Source: Ramlibacter tataouinensis (lineage in GTDB: Bacteria; Pseudomonadota; Gammaproteobacteria; Burkholderiales; Burkholderiaceae_C). From it: a DNA stretch of 64,000 bases. This document shows positions 42,819 to 50,614 of this stretch, in pieces. A program made the translations under genes and the position numbers. The stretch covers positions 744,001 through 808,000 of the forward strand of contig NZ_CP010951.1 of the NCBI RefSeq assembly GCF_001580455.1, given 5' to 3'. A model generated the notes under the pieces. The model saw nothing but the letters and a program-made list of their open reading frames with translations, did no database searches and was not told the DNA's origin. Position 1 is the stretch's first letter. Each line of letters begins with the position of its first letter.

Positions 42819-43328
42819 TCAGAACTCCAGGTCGTCCCGGATCGCCGCGATGCCGGCGCGGGCGCAGGCGTCGTCGGCATCGCCGCCAGGCGCGCCCGAC
42901 ACGCCGATGCCGCCGACCAAGGCGCCGGCGGCTTCGATCGGCAGGCCGCCGCCGATCGCGACGACGCGCGGCAGCTGGCGGATGCCGGAGGACGCCTCGC
43001 TGGCCTGCGTGGCACGCGCGAAGGCCAGGGTGTCCATCTTGAAGGTCACGGCCGTGTAGGCCTTGTTCGCCGCCGTGTCGGGGGTGTGCGGTCCGGCGAA
43101 GCGGTCGCGCAACATCACCAGCGGATGGCCGGCGCGATCGCTCACCGCCACGGCGACCTGGTAACCGCCCTGGGCACAGCGTTGCATCGCCGCCTGCGCC
43201 GCGCGCAGCGCGGCTTCCGGTGTGAGCGACCGCGCGGAGTAGGTGGCCGCTTGCTGGGCCGAGGCAGCGCCCCACCCCAGCGCGCAGACCAGCGCGGCGC
43301 TTGCGATCCGGCAACGGCGGTTCGACAT
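42819..43328 (-). CDS. Exported GlcG/HbpS-family (DUF336) protein
   Basis: 169 residues with a signal peptide (about 1-25, ending GAASAQQA). The rest is a GlcG/HbpS domain: LTPEAALRAAQAAMQRC, VAVAVSDRAGHPLVMLRDRFAG, NKAYTAVTFKMDT and the glycine-rich AIGGGLPIEAAGALVGGIGVSGAPGGDADDACARAGI. Family members bind haem or small ligands. It follows soxB by 12 bp and is probably the last gene of the sox transcript, so a role in sulfur oxidation or cytochrome maintenance is inferred. Confidence 0.85.
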   Translation of the reverse strand: MSNRRCRIASAALVCALGWGAASAQQAATYSARSLTPEAALRAAQAAMQRCAQGGYQVAVAVSDRAGHPLVMLRDRFAGPHTPDTAANKAYTAVTFKMDTLAFARATQASEASSGIRQLPRVVAIGGGLPIEAAGALVGGIGVSGAPGGDADDACARAGIAAIRDDLEF

Positions 43329-43340
43329 GATGCTGTTCTC

Positions 43341-45071
43341 CTAGATGAATCCCGGGTTCGGCAAGGCGCCGGCAATCTTGGGCACGTTCGGACTGCGCGC
43401 CGCCACCTTGCCGCCGCGCGACTTGAGCCACTGCTCCACCACCTCCCAGACCGGCTTGTTGCCGGCCTTGGCGGCTTCCTCCGCCACCGGCGCCCAGCCC
43501 GCCACCTTGTAGCTGCGGGAGGCCTCGATCGGCTTGCCGTTCAGGCGCATCTCGCCGATACGCTTGCCCATCGCGGCGGTGGGATCGATCGTGTACTGCA
43601 GCCCGCCAACCCGGACCATGTCACCGCCCTGCTGGTAGTAGGGATCCGGGTTGAACAGGTTGTCGGCCACGTCTTCCAGCACGGTCTTGATCATCTCGCC
43701 GGACATGTCGCTCACGGTCGCATAGGAATAGGTGGTCGCCGTCATGTCCATCAGCCACTCGCGCGTGATGTCCTGCCCGGCCAGCAGCGAAGTGCCCCAG
43801 CGGAAGCCGGGCGAGAAGGCGATCTCGGCGCCCTGAACGTCCATGAGCGCGTCCAGCAGCAGCTGGTCGCCCGAGCCGTTGAAATTGCCGCGCCGGTACA
43901 GGGTGCCTTCCGTCACGGCCAGCTTCTCCGCCAGCTTCGCCTCGTAGGGTGCGCGGATGCGGCGAATCAGCGCATCCATTTCCTTGTCGGCCGGGAGCAT
44001 GTTGGCGAACACCGGCAGCAGACGGTAGCGGTAGTCCACGACCTTGCCACCCTTCACGTCGAAGTCCATCACGGCCAGGAACTTGCCGTTGGAGCCGGCG
44101 TTGGTCACCAGTGTCTTGCCGCCCTTGTTGGACACCACCGAAGCCACCGGCATGCCGTCGTGGGTGTGGCCGCCCAGGATGGCGTCGATGCCGGAAACAC
44201 GGCTGGCCATCTTGAGATCGACGTCCATGCCGTTGTGGCTCAGGACCACCACCACCTGCGCGCCCTTGGCGCGGGCCTCGTCCACCACCTTCTGCATCTC
44301 GTCGTCGCGGATGCCGAACTCCCAGTCGGCCACCATGTAGCGCGGGTTCGCGATGGGCGTGTAGGGGAAGGCCTGGCCGATGATGGCGCAGGGCACGCCG
44401 TTGATCTCGCGCATCACGTAGGGCTTGAACACCGGGTCGCCGAAGTCCGTGGTCTTGACGTTCTGCGCGACGAAGTCCACCCGGCCGGCGAAGTCCTTCT
44501 CGACGATCTCCTTGACGCGCTCCATGCCGAGCGTGAACTCCCAGTGACCGGTCATCACGTCCACCCCGAGCAGCTTGCAGACGTCGACCATGTCCTGGCC
44601 CTTCGTCCACAGGCTGGTGGCCGAGCCCTGCCAGGTGTCGCCGCCGTCGAGCAGCAGCGCGCCGGGACGGCTCGCCTTGAGCTGCTTGACCAGCGTCGCC
44701 AGGTGGGCAAATCCGCCGACCTTGCCGTAGCGGCTCGCGGCCTGTTCGAAGTCCAGGCAGGTCAGCGCGTGCGCCTCGGCGCTGCCGGCCGGCACCTTGG
44801 CCGCCTTCAGCAGGTGTTCACCAACCAGGTGCGGCAGGCGCCCCTTCATGTCGGCGACGCCGAGGTTGACGCTGGGCTCGCGGAAATGAATCGGCTTCAG
44901 CTGCGCATGGCAGTCGGTCATGTGCAGCAGCGACACATTGCCGAACCGCGGCACGTCGTAGAGACGGTTGGACGCGGTCGCCGCATCGGCCGAGGCCCAG
45001 CGGCCCAGGCCCATGCCGGCCACCGAGGCGGCGGTCATGACCTGCAGGAACTCGCGCTTGGAAAGATTCAT
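43341..45071 (-). CDS. soxB: Thiosulfohydrolase SoxB
   Basis: A periplasmic dimanganese enzyme that hydrolyses sulfate from SoxY-bound S-thiocysteine sulfate. The 576-residue protein has a Tat-like signal (KREFLQVMTAASVAGMGLG) and the 5'-nucleotidase-type metal motifs TDCHAQ, DGGDTWQGS, GHWEFT, LSHNGMDVD and GGHTHDG. The start at 45071 gives the signal sequence immediately; upstream codons are out of context. A terminator lies between soxX and this gene, so it may be made in smaller amounts. Confidence 0.96.
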   Translation of the reverse strand: MNLSKREFLQVMTAASVAGMGLGRWASADAATASNRLYDVPRFGNVSLLHMTDCHAQLKPIHFREPSVNLGVADMKGRLPHLVGEHLLKAAKVPAGSAEAHALTCLDFEQAASRYGKVGGFAHLATLVKQLKASRPGALLLDGGDTWQGSATSLWTKGQDMVDVCKLLGVDVMTGHWEFTLGMERVKEIVEKDFAGRVDFVAQNVKTTDFGDPVFKPYVMREINGVPCAIIGQAFPYTPIANPRYMVADWEFGIRDDEMQKVVDEARAKGAQVVVVLSHNGMDVDLKMASRVSGIDAILGGHTHDGMPVASVVSNKGGKTLVTNAGSNGKFLAVMDFDVKGGKVVDYRYRLLPVFANMLPADKEMDALIRRIRAPYEAKLAEKLAVTEGTLYRRGNFNGSGDQLLLDALMDVQGAEIAFSPGFRWGTSLLAGQDITREWLMDMTATTYSYATVSDMSGEMIKTVLEDVADNLFNPDPYYQQGGDMVRVGGLQYTIDPTAAMGKRIGEMRLNGKPIEASRSYKVAGWAPVAEEAAKAGNKPVWEVVEQWLKSRGGKVAARSPNVPKIAGALPNPGFI

Positions 45072-45083
45072 GGTGGGGAAATC

Positions 45084-45113
45084 GGGAAAAGAAAGCCCGG
45101 GGGGCCCCGGGCT
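45084..45113 (-). terminator. Intrinsic terminator between soxX and soxB
   Basis: On the minus strand, AGCCCGGGG and CCCCGGGCT (45094-45113) form a 9-bp GC-rich stem, followed by TTTCTTTT. It lies 28 bp after the soxX stop and 12 bp before the soxB ATG. It would act as an attenuator, since soxB has no obvious promoter of its own. Confidence 0.75.
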
Positions 45114-45141
45114 GAGCGCTCGCTGGTCGCGCCGGCGCGGC

Positions 45142-45798
45142 CTATTTGTTGACCGGTGACGCCGGGTCAAGCAGCAAGGCCATGATGTGGCGGACCTGCT
45201 GTTCGTTCAGGTTGCCCATGTGGCCCGAGCGCGGCATGTTGGAGCAGGCGTTGTAGGCCTTGGCGTTCCAGATCTTGCCCCAGGTGTATTCCACGATGGG
45301 CTTGGCTGCCGCGCTGTTCGGGTCGGAGATGCCGCGGATCTTGCCGTAGTTGTAGAGGCTGGGGCCGATGGTGCCGAAGGAGATTTCCTCCTTGGCGATC
45401 TGGTGGCAGTTGTAGCAGTTGCCGCCGTTGGCCGAGCCGGCGGTGTCGGTCCAGGTCTGCCCCCGGCCGCTCTGCGCGATCTGCTCGCCCTGCTTCCAGT
45501 CGCCGAGGAACTTGCCGTCGCTCGGCCACTTGATCGACTTGAGGTTGGCTTCTTCGATGCGCTTGGCCAGGGCGGCCTCCAGCGGCTTGCCAGCCACGTC
45601 CGCGGCGTTGCAAACCTTCAGCGTCTCGTCGATGGTGGTGACGCGGTCGATCTTGGCGATGCCTTCCGAGCGGAAGCCCGTCTTGACCATGTCGGCGGCG
45701 ACCTGGTCGGCGTCCGGGCCACCGATGACGGCGGCGCAACCGGCGGCCACCGCGGCGGCCAGGATGCAAACGGCCAGCTTGGCGTGAGTCTTCTTCAT
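45142..45798 (-). CDS. soxX: Cytochrome c SoxX
   Basis: Small c-type cytochrome subunit of SoxAX, which joins thiosulfate to SoxY in the periplasm. The 218-residue protein carries one haem motif CYNCH near residue 137 and a methionine ligand probably in CSNMPRSGHMGNL. The N-terminus MKKTHAKLAVCILAAAVAAGCAA ends in a lipobox-like AAGC, so it may be a lipoprotein, unusual for SoxX. It lies 11 bp downstream of soxA. Confidence 0.94.
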   Translation of the reverse strand: MKKTHAKLAVCILAAAVAAGCAAVIGGPDADQVAADMVKTGFRSEGIAKIDRVTTIDETLKVCNAADVAGKPLEAALAKRIEEANLKSIKWPSDGKFLGDWKQGEQIAQSGRGQTWTDTAGSANGGNCYNCHQIAKEEISFGTIGPSLYNYGKIRGISDPNSAAAKPIVEYTWGKIWNAKAYNACSNMPRSGHMGNLNEQQVRHIMALLLDPASPVNK

Positions 45799-45809
45799 GA
45801 CGGCTCCTC

Positions 45810-46610
45810 TCAGCGCTTGATGGCGGGCGCCGCGGATTTGGCGCCCTTGGCGTTGACGCCCAGGTAGGTGGACAGCGCGGTGAGCGCGTCGCTGCCGAAT
45901 TCGGGGTACGGGAAGCGCTGCTGGCGGTAGCAGTCGTTCAGGCGCAGCTGCATGCTCCACATCTGGCCGTTGGACACCCGGTAGGCCGGCCAGGCCGCGA
46001 AGCCGACGCCATCGCCCGGGTTCTTGGTCAGGTTGGGCAGGTCCTGCAGGCGGATGCGCTTGCCGTCTTCGCCGTGGCAGGTGGCACAGGAGAAATCGTG
46101 CGTGCCGCCGCGCATGAAGAACAGGCGCTTGCCGGCTTCGTAGAAGGTCTTCTCCTGCGGGTGCGCCTGCGGCAGGTTGAACGGCAGTCCCTTGGACTCG
46201 GCGGCGACGAAGGTGGCCAGCGCCGTGACGTTCGCCATCTCGCCCTTGCCGAACGGCGTCTTGGCGATTTCGGCCGCGTTGAAGCCCTGCAGGCGCTCCA
46301 TGCAGGTGATCAGGCGCGTCTCCAGGTCCTGCACCTTGCCGGTGTCGGCGAAGTAGCGGGGCAACTCCACGAACGCGCCCTTGACCACGCCCGGACCCTT
46401 GCCCAGGTCGCAGGCTTCCAGGGACGCGCTCTTCGGCCCGCGCTTCTGCTTCCACAGGGACTCGCCCTTGGCTTCGAAGAGGTCCGCCGGATTGCCGTCC
46501 GCCAGCATGGCGCGGTACTCGTCGATGGCCTGGGTGGCGCTCTTCTGGGCCGCCACGCCGGCCGCGACGCCGGCCAGGGCGATCGCCAGCGCGATCTTGG
46601 AGGTTCGCAT
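45810..46610 (-). CDS. soxA: Cytochrome c SoxA
   Basis: Catalytic subunit of SoxAX. The 266-residue protein has a signal peptide (about 1-22), one CXXCH haem motif (SCATCHGEDG) and the catalytic cysteine ligand in LNDCYRQQRFPY, which is a persulfide in the known enzyme. The cysteines in LEACDLG and ITCMERL correspond to the lost second haem of dihaem SoxA proteins, so this is a monohaem type. The start at 46610 gives the signal peptide. Confidence 0.95.
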   Translation of the reverse strand: MRTSKIALAIALAGVAAGVAAQKSATQAIDEYRAMLADGNPADLFEAKGESLWKQKRGPKSASLEACDLGKGPGVVKGAFVELPRYFADTGKVQDLETRLITCMERLQGFNAAEIAKTPFGKGEMANVTALATFVAAESKGLPFNLPQAHPQEKTFYEAGKRLFFMRGGTHDFSCATCHGEDGKRIRLQDLPNLTKNPGDGVGFAAWPAYRVSNGQMWSMQLRLNDCYRQQRFPYPEFGSDALTALSTYLGVNAKGAKSAAPAIKR

Positions 46611-46671
46611 CGTTCTTGTCTCCTCTTGGGGTGCCTCTTGCAATGCCAAATGCCGGACCGGCCGCGAACGG

Positions 46672-46983
46672 TCAGCTGACGGCGGCTTCGTCGGTGCGGG
46701 TGTCGCCCTTGTTGTCCTTCCAGGTCACGGCGATCTTGTCGCCGGCCTTGGCGCCCTTGACGGTGAACTGCAGGAAGGGGTTCTTGGCCACCGCCGGGCC
46801 CCATTCGGCATTGAGCACCGGCTTGCCGTTGTGGGTGGCGGTGACGTTGGTGATGTGCCAGGCCGGGATGGTCTTGCCGGCGCTGTCCTTGCGCTGGCCG
46901 GTTTCCATCTCGTGGCTCATGAGGACACGCACGACGGCGTTGCCGCCCTGGGATTGCGCGCGGATGCGCATCGGATCTGCCAT
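46672..46983 (-). CDS. soxZ: Sulfur carrier subunit SoxZ
   Basis: SoxZ pairs with SoxY and travels with it through the Tat system, so it needs no signal of its own, and none is present. The 103-residue protein begins MADPMRIRAQSQGGNAVVRVLMSHEMETG and contains KTIPAWHITNVTATHNGKPV and GDKIAVTWKDNKGDTRTDEA, all typical. It lies between soxY and soxA. Confidence 0.96.
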   Translation of the reverse strand: MADPMRIRAQSQGGNAVVRVLMSHEMETGQRKDSAGKTIPAWHITNVTATHNGKPVLNAEWGPAVAKNPFLQFTVKGAKAGDKIAVTWKDNKGDTRTDEAAVS

Positions 46984-47031
46984 TGGTTCTGCTCCAGGAA
47001 TTCGATTGGGATGGAGGGAAACAGCCCCCGA

Positions 47032-47487
47032 TCAGCCGCCGCAGCCGCCGAGCGTGACCTTCACTTCCTTCTTGGCGTAGTACGCCTTGCCGTCGTTGGT
47101 GATCGCCACCGCGTAGACGTCCGAGGTCTGGCCCATCTTGGCGCGCGTGGCGAGGTTCGGCTCGATCGCATCGGAGACGTCGAACTTGGCGACCAGCGCG
47201 CTGGGGTTCTTCTCCACCAGGATCAGCAGGTGCTTGACGCCGGGCAGGCTGGAAGCCGCCGCCATCGGCACCACGGCGCCGTTTTCCGCGATGTCGGGCG
47301 CGGTCAGCGTGACGTCCTTGCTTTCGGCCGGCGCCGCGCCGCCGTAGGCCTTCACCGCGTCGGCGATGCTCTTGGCCTCGAAGGCGGACTTGTTGAAGGC
47401 CCAGGCGAATTGCGGAAACAGCCCGGTGGCGCCCAGGAGGCCCGCCACGGCCAGCGACTGTCTGAGGATTTCACGACGGTTCTGCAT
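47032..47487 (-). CDS. soxY: Sulfur carrier protein SoxY
   Basis: Carries sulfur intermediates on a C-terminal cysteine while SoxAX, SoxB and SoxCD act on it. The 151-residue protein has a Tat signal (NRREILRQSLAVAGLLGATG) and ends in GGCGG, the swinging-arm motif with the carrier cysteine two residues from the end. A dyad and the motif TACTAATGTAAGG lie just upstream (47501-47526), so an internal promoter or operator here is likely. Confidence 0.96.
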   Translation of the reverse strand: MQNRREILRQSLAVAGLLGATGLFPQFAWAFNKSAFEAKSIADAVKAYGGAAPAESKDVTLTAPDIAENGAVVPMAAASSLPGVKHLLILVEKNPSALVAKFDVSDAIEPNLATRAKMGQTSDVYAVAITNDGKAYYAKKEVKVTLGGCGG

Positions 47488-47500
47488 TTGCTCTCCAGAA

Positions 47501-47526
47501 TTACTTAAGTCAATACTAATGTAAGG
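47501..47526. promoter_or_regulatory. Dyad and TACTAATRTAAGG motif upstream of soxY
   Basis: TTACTTAAG (47501-47509) and CTAATGTAA (47516-47524) form an imperfect inverted repeat, about 14 bp before the soxY ATG on the minus strand. The 13-mer at 47514-47526 recurs with one change at 50071-50083. This is a candidate site for the ArsR-family regulator of the cluster. Confidence 0.5.
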
Positions 47527-47573
47527 CCTTGTTGATTTCGATCAGGACAATCCCTGCCGACGCACGCCCCCGC

Positions 47574-48677
47574 TCAGGGCGCGGCCCCGGCGGCCAGCCA
47601 CTGGGCGATCCGGCCGGCGTCGGCTTCGCTGATGGACTGCGGGGGCATGGGCACGCTGCCCCAGGTCCCGGAGCCGCCGCTCCGGATCTTGGCCGCCAGA
47701 TAGTCGGCCTTGCCTCCGTGCCTTTTCGCCACTTCGCCCCAGCTGGGGCCCACCAGTTTGCGGTCCGGCGCGTGGCAGGCGGTGCAGGTGTTCTTCTGCA
47801 GCAGCTCGATCGGCGCTTGCGCGGCCGCGGCAACCGGCTTCGCGGCAGCCGCCGGTGCCGCCGCCGGCACCGGGCTGGGCGAGCCGGAGCCGGCCGGCCG
47901 CGTCGTGTCGGCCCCACGCTGGGCCCCCACCAGGCGGTTCTGCTGCGCGAGGTTGCCGTGCGCATTGCGCGCGTGGTCCGGCAGCATCGACGTGGTCTTG
48001 GTTTCGCCCGGGCAGTTCGACATGCAGGCAGCGGCCTTCACGTCCGGCTGCGCGGTGCCCGCGAACTCCCGGCCCGGCCACATCGAATGGGCGGTGGTGA
48101 CGCCGTTGCGGTTCGGCAGCCGCTGCTGCACCTGCGCGATGTTGGCGTCGCTGAGGGTGAAGTCGTCCGGCACGATGCGCCCGAGATTGAGCAGGTACGC
48201 GGTCACGGCGTACACCTCCTCGGTGCTCAGCGACTTGGGGGCGTTCCACGGCATGGCGCGATTGATGTAGTCCCACAGGGTGGAGACCGACGACACCTTC
48301 ATGAGCGTGGTGCGCCCGGGGAAGTCGTTGCGCTTCAGGTTCGCCACCCGGCCGGTCTTGATGTCCTCGTCCGTCGTGCCGCCCACCAGCGGGGCGAACA
48401 CCTCGTTCGACTCGCCAAACACGCCATGGCAGCTGGCGCACTTGCTTTCCCAGACGTCCTGGCCCTTGGCCACGGAACCCGCGCCCTTGGGCAGGCCCTT
48501 GAAGTCGGGACGCACGTCGATGTCCCAGGCGGCGACTTCGGCCGGCGTGGCCGCGCGCCCGATGCCCGGAAAGCGGTCCCTGGACGATTCCTGCGCCGAG
48601 GCCGGCAGCGCCGCGGCCGCGACCAGCGCCACCAGCGCCATCGCCCATGACGCGAGCCGCTTAGGAGAGCTGGACAT
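47574..48677 (-). CDS. soxD: Dihaem cytochrome SoxD (sulfur dehydrogenase subunit)
   Basis: Electron-accepting subunit of SoxCD. The 367-residue protein has a signal peptide (about 1-29) and two haem motifs, CASCH (80-84) and CTACH near residue 296. They are separated by a linker containing an alanine/proline run (SGSPSPVPAAAPAAAAKPVAAAA). Two further cysteines occur in CMSNC near the middle. The N-terminal ATG overlaps the soxC end by 17 bp. Its presence with soxC indicates thiosulfate oxidation to sulfate without sulfur globules, as known for SoxCD-containing bacteria. Confidence 0.93.
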   Translation of the reverse strand: MSSSPKRLASWAMALVALVAAAALPASAQESSRDRFPGIGRAATPAEVAAWDIDVRPDFKGLPKGAGSVAKGQDVWESKCASCHGVFGESNEVFAPLVGGTTDEDIKTGRVANLKRNDFPGRTTLMKVSSVSTLWDYINRAMPWNAPKSLSTEEVYAVTAYLLNLGRIVPDDFTLSDANIAQVQQRLPNRNGVTTAHSMWPGREFAGTAQPDVKAAACMSNCPGETKTTSMLPDHARNAHGNLAQQNRLVGAQRGADTTRPAGSGSPSPVPAAAPAAAAKPVAAAAQAPIELLQKNTCTACHAPDRKLVGPSWGEVAKRHGGKADYLAAKIRSGGSGTWGSVPMPPQSISEADAGRIAQWLAAGAAP

Positions 48678-50007
48678 TCCGGACCTCCCCGCTTTCTTGC
48701 ACCAGCCAGGACTGGATCGCGTTGTTGTGGTAGATCGACCGCGTGCCCCGCACGCCGCGCAGTTGCGGCTTCGTGGGCTGCACGTAGCCGGTCTCGTCGA
48801 TCGCGCGGCTCTGGATGATCGCCGGCTTGCCGTCCCACACCCAATCGAGGTTGAAACGCGTGAGGCACTTGCTCATGACGGGGTCCTGCAGGCGCGCGGT
48901 GCGCCAGTTGCGCCCGCCGTCGACCGAGACGTCGACGCGCTTCACCTTGCCCCGGCCCGACCAGGCCAGCCCCGAGATGCTGTAGAAGCCCTTGTCCAGC
49001 AGCACCTGGCCGCCGGAGGGCGTCGTGACGACGCTCTTGCATTCCTGGATGCTGGTGTACTGGCGGTGCAGGCCATCCGGCATCAGGTCGACGTAGTGGA
49101 CCGTCTCGTCCTTGGTTCCGTAGGGCTGGTCACCCAGCTCGATGCGCCGCAGGTATTTCACCCAGCTGACGCCCTGCACGCCGGGCACCACCAGGCGCAG
49201 GGGGTAGCCGTTTTCCGGGCGCAGCATCTCGCCGTTCTGGCCGTAGGCCACCAGCACCTCGCCCGAGCGCACCAGGCTCATAGGGATGGTGCGGGTCATC
49301 GACGAGCCGTCGGCGCCTTCCGCCAGGATGAAGCGGCCCGCCTTCAGGTCGGCGCCGGCCATCTCCAGCAGCGTGATCAGCGGAACGCCGGTGAACTCGC
49401 TGCAGGACAGCATGCCGTGGGTGTACTGGCAGGTCGGCACCGCGACGTTGCCCCACTCCATGCCGGTGTTGGCGCCGCACTCGATGAAGTGGAAGCGCGA
49501 CACCGAGGGCAGCCGCATGATCTCGTCCATCGTGAAGACCTTGGGCGTCTTCACCATGCCATTGAGCATCAGGCGGTGCTTCGACGGGTCGATGTCCCAC
49601 CAGCCCTGGTGATGCCGCTCGAAGTGCAGTCCGCTGGGCGTGACGATGCCGAACAGCGACTGCAGCGGCGCGAAGGACACGGAGGCCTGCGCGGTCTGCG
49701 TGAGCCCCGGGCTTTGCCGGCGCTGCACATTGCCTTCGTACCTGGAGGGCTTGCCGTAGCCGTCGGTCACCACCGGCTGGCCCAGGCCCTTGGAGTGCTC
49801 CGGCAGGTTCAGGATGTTGGGGTCGCCCTCCGGCTGCGCCGCCACGGCGCTGCCGGCCGCCGCGACTCCGGCTGCGGCAGCGAACGCGCTGCGCAGGAAG
49901 TCCCGCCGCCCTTCCTTCGCCTCGGCGAAGACCCTGCCCACGCCGGCGCGGTCGATGAAGTTCTCCGGTGCCTTGATGAGCCTGCCGGACGTCCGGTTCA
50001 AATCCAC
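48661..50007 (-). CDS. soxC: Sulfur dehydrogenase molybdoprotein SoxC
   Basis: Molybdopterin subunit that oxidises the SoxY-bound sulfane. 448 residues of the sulfite-oxidase fold, with the molybdenum cysteine in HFIECGANTGMEWGN and the C-terminal dimerisation domain (RVDVSVDGGRNWRTARL). The start is a GTG at 50007 with GGAGCGA upstream; no ATG precedes the Tat signal (GRRDFLRSAFAAAAGVAAAGSAVAA, about residues 33-60). The unusual 30-residue lead before the twin arginines is a feature of SoxC. A conserved motif at 50071 lies upstream. Confidence 0.94.
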   Translation of the reverse strand: MDLNRTSGRLIKAPENFIDRAGVGRVFAEAKEGRRDFLRSAFAAAAGVAAAGSAVAAQPEGDPNILNLPEHSKGLGQPVVTDGYGKPSRYEGNVQRRQSPGLTQTAQASVSFAPLQSLFGIVTPSGLHFERHHQGWWDIDPSKHRLMLNGMVKTPKVFTMDEIMRLPSVSRFHFIECGANTGMEWGNVAVPTCQYTHGMLSCSEFTGVPLITLLEMAGADLKAGRFILAEGADGSSMTRTIPMSLVRSGEVLVAYGQNGEMLRPENGYPLRLVVPGVQGVSWVKYLRRIELGDQPYGTKDETVHYVDLMPDGLHRQYTSIQECKSVVTTPSGGQVLLDKGFYSISGLAWSGRGKVKRVDVSVDGGRNWRTARLQDPVMSKCLTRFNLDWVWDGKPAIIQSRAIDETGYVQPTKPQLRGVRGTRSIYHNNAIQSWLVQESGEVRNVQLS

Positions 50008-50070
50008 TGTCGCTCCTTGCCCCTGCCGCCCAATCCATCGCGCCCGTGCGGCGCCTAATGAATCGTGAAT

Positions 50071-50083
50071 TACTAATATAAGG
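50071..50083. promoter_or_regulatory. TACTAATRTAAGG motif upstream of soxC
   Basis: TACTAATATAAGG, identical to the soxY-upstream 13-mer except for one purine change and in the same orientation, 64 bp upstream of the soxC GTG in an otherwise GC-rich gap. The minus strand reads CCTTATATTAGTA, which could also contain a -10 element. Confidence 0.5.
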
Positions 50084-50140
50084 AGATGCGAATGTACTGG
50101 CGCAGGCCACCGTGAAGGGTCGGGACAAACCCCAAGCCGG

Positions 50141-50614
50141 CTAGGCAGCGACTTCCCGGTTGGCCGACTCGACCCGCTCGGACAGGTAGGCGCCGTAGAA
50201 ATCGGGGATGGCCATGCCGGCCAGCCGGCGCGCCGCCTCCTTGCCGCCACGCCCAAGGAAGAGCACGGTCGGGGCAAGACGGACGCCGAAAGCCCGCACC
50301 ACGGCGTCGTGGGTGGATGCGCGGCCCTGCAGGTCGGCCAGCGCCGTGGCGCGGCCCCATTCGATCTGCGCCACGGGCTGCCCCTGCTCGCGCAGCGGCG
50401 CCAGGTAGGACCCGCGCACCAGATTGCAGTACGGACAGCCTTCCAAGCTGACCAGGAGCACCAGCGCCTTGCGCGCGGCCAGCGCGCGCTCCAGTTCCGT
50501 GGCCAGGGACTTGGGTTGCGGCAACGCTCCGGCCGCCTTGCCGTCGTTCGCCCCTGCCCAGAGAGGAAACTCCGTCAGCCCCATGGCCCACAGCGCCGCG
50601 CGCCGCGTGATCAC
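50141..50614 (-). CDS. SoxW-like periplasmic thioredoxin
   Basis: 157 residues with a short hydrophobic N-terminus (ITRRAALWAMGLTEFPLWAGA) that may be a signal peptide, and a thioredoxin-like motif CPYC in SLEGCPYCNLVR. VRLAPTVLFLGRGGKE supplies the cis-proline region. In sox clusters a SoxW thioredoxin keeps SoxY reduced, with electrons from SoxV; soxV is not visible here. It starts at a GTG overlapping the SoxH-like gene (GTGA). SoxW identity is by position. Confidence 0.75.
   Translation of the reverse strand: MITRRAALWAMGLTEFPLWAGANDGKAAGALPQPKSLATELERALAARKALVLLVSLEGCPYCNLVRGSYLAPLREQGQPVAQIEWGRATALADLQGRASTHDAVVRAFGVRLAPTVLFLGRGGKEAARRLAGMAIPDFYGAYLSERVESANREVAA

Noticed and set aside
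42768..45152. Long open frame antisense to soxB and the GlcG/HbpS gene (794 codons)
   Set aside because: Composition is that of a shadow frame; it covers two well-supported genes and their gap.
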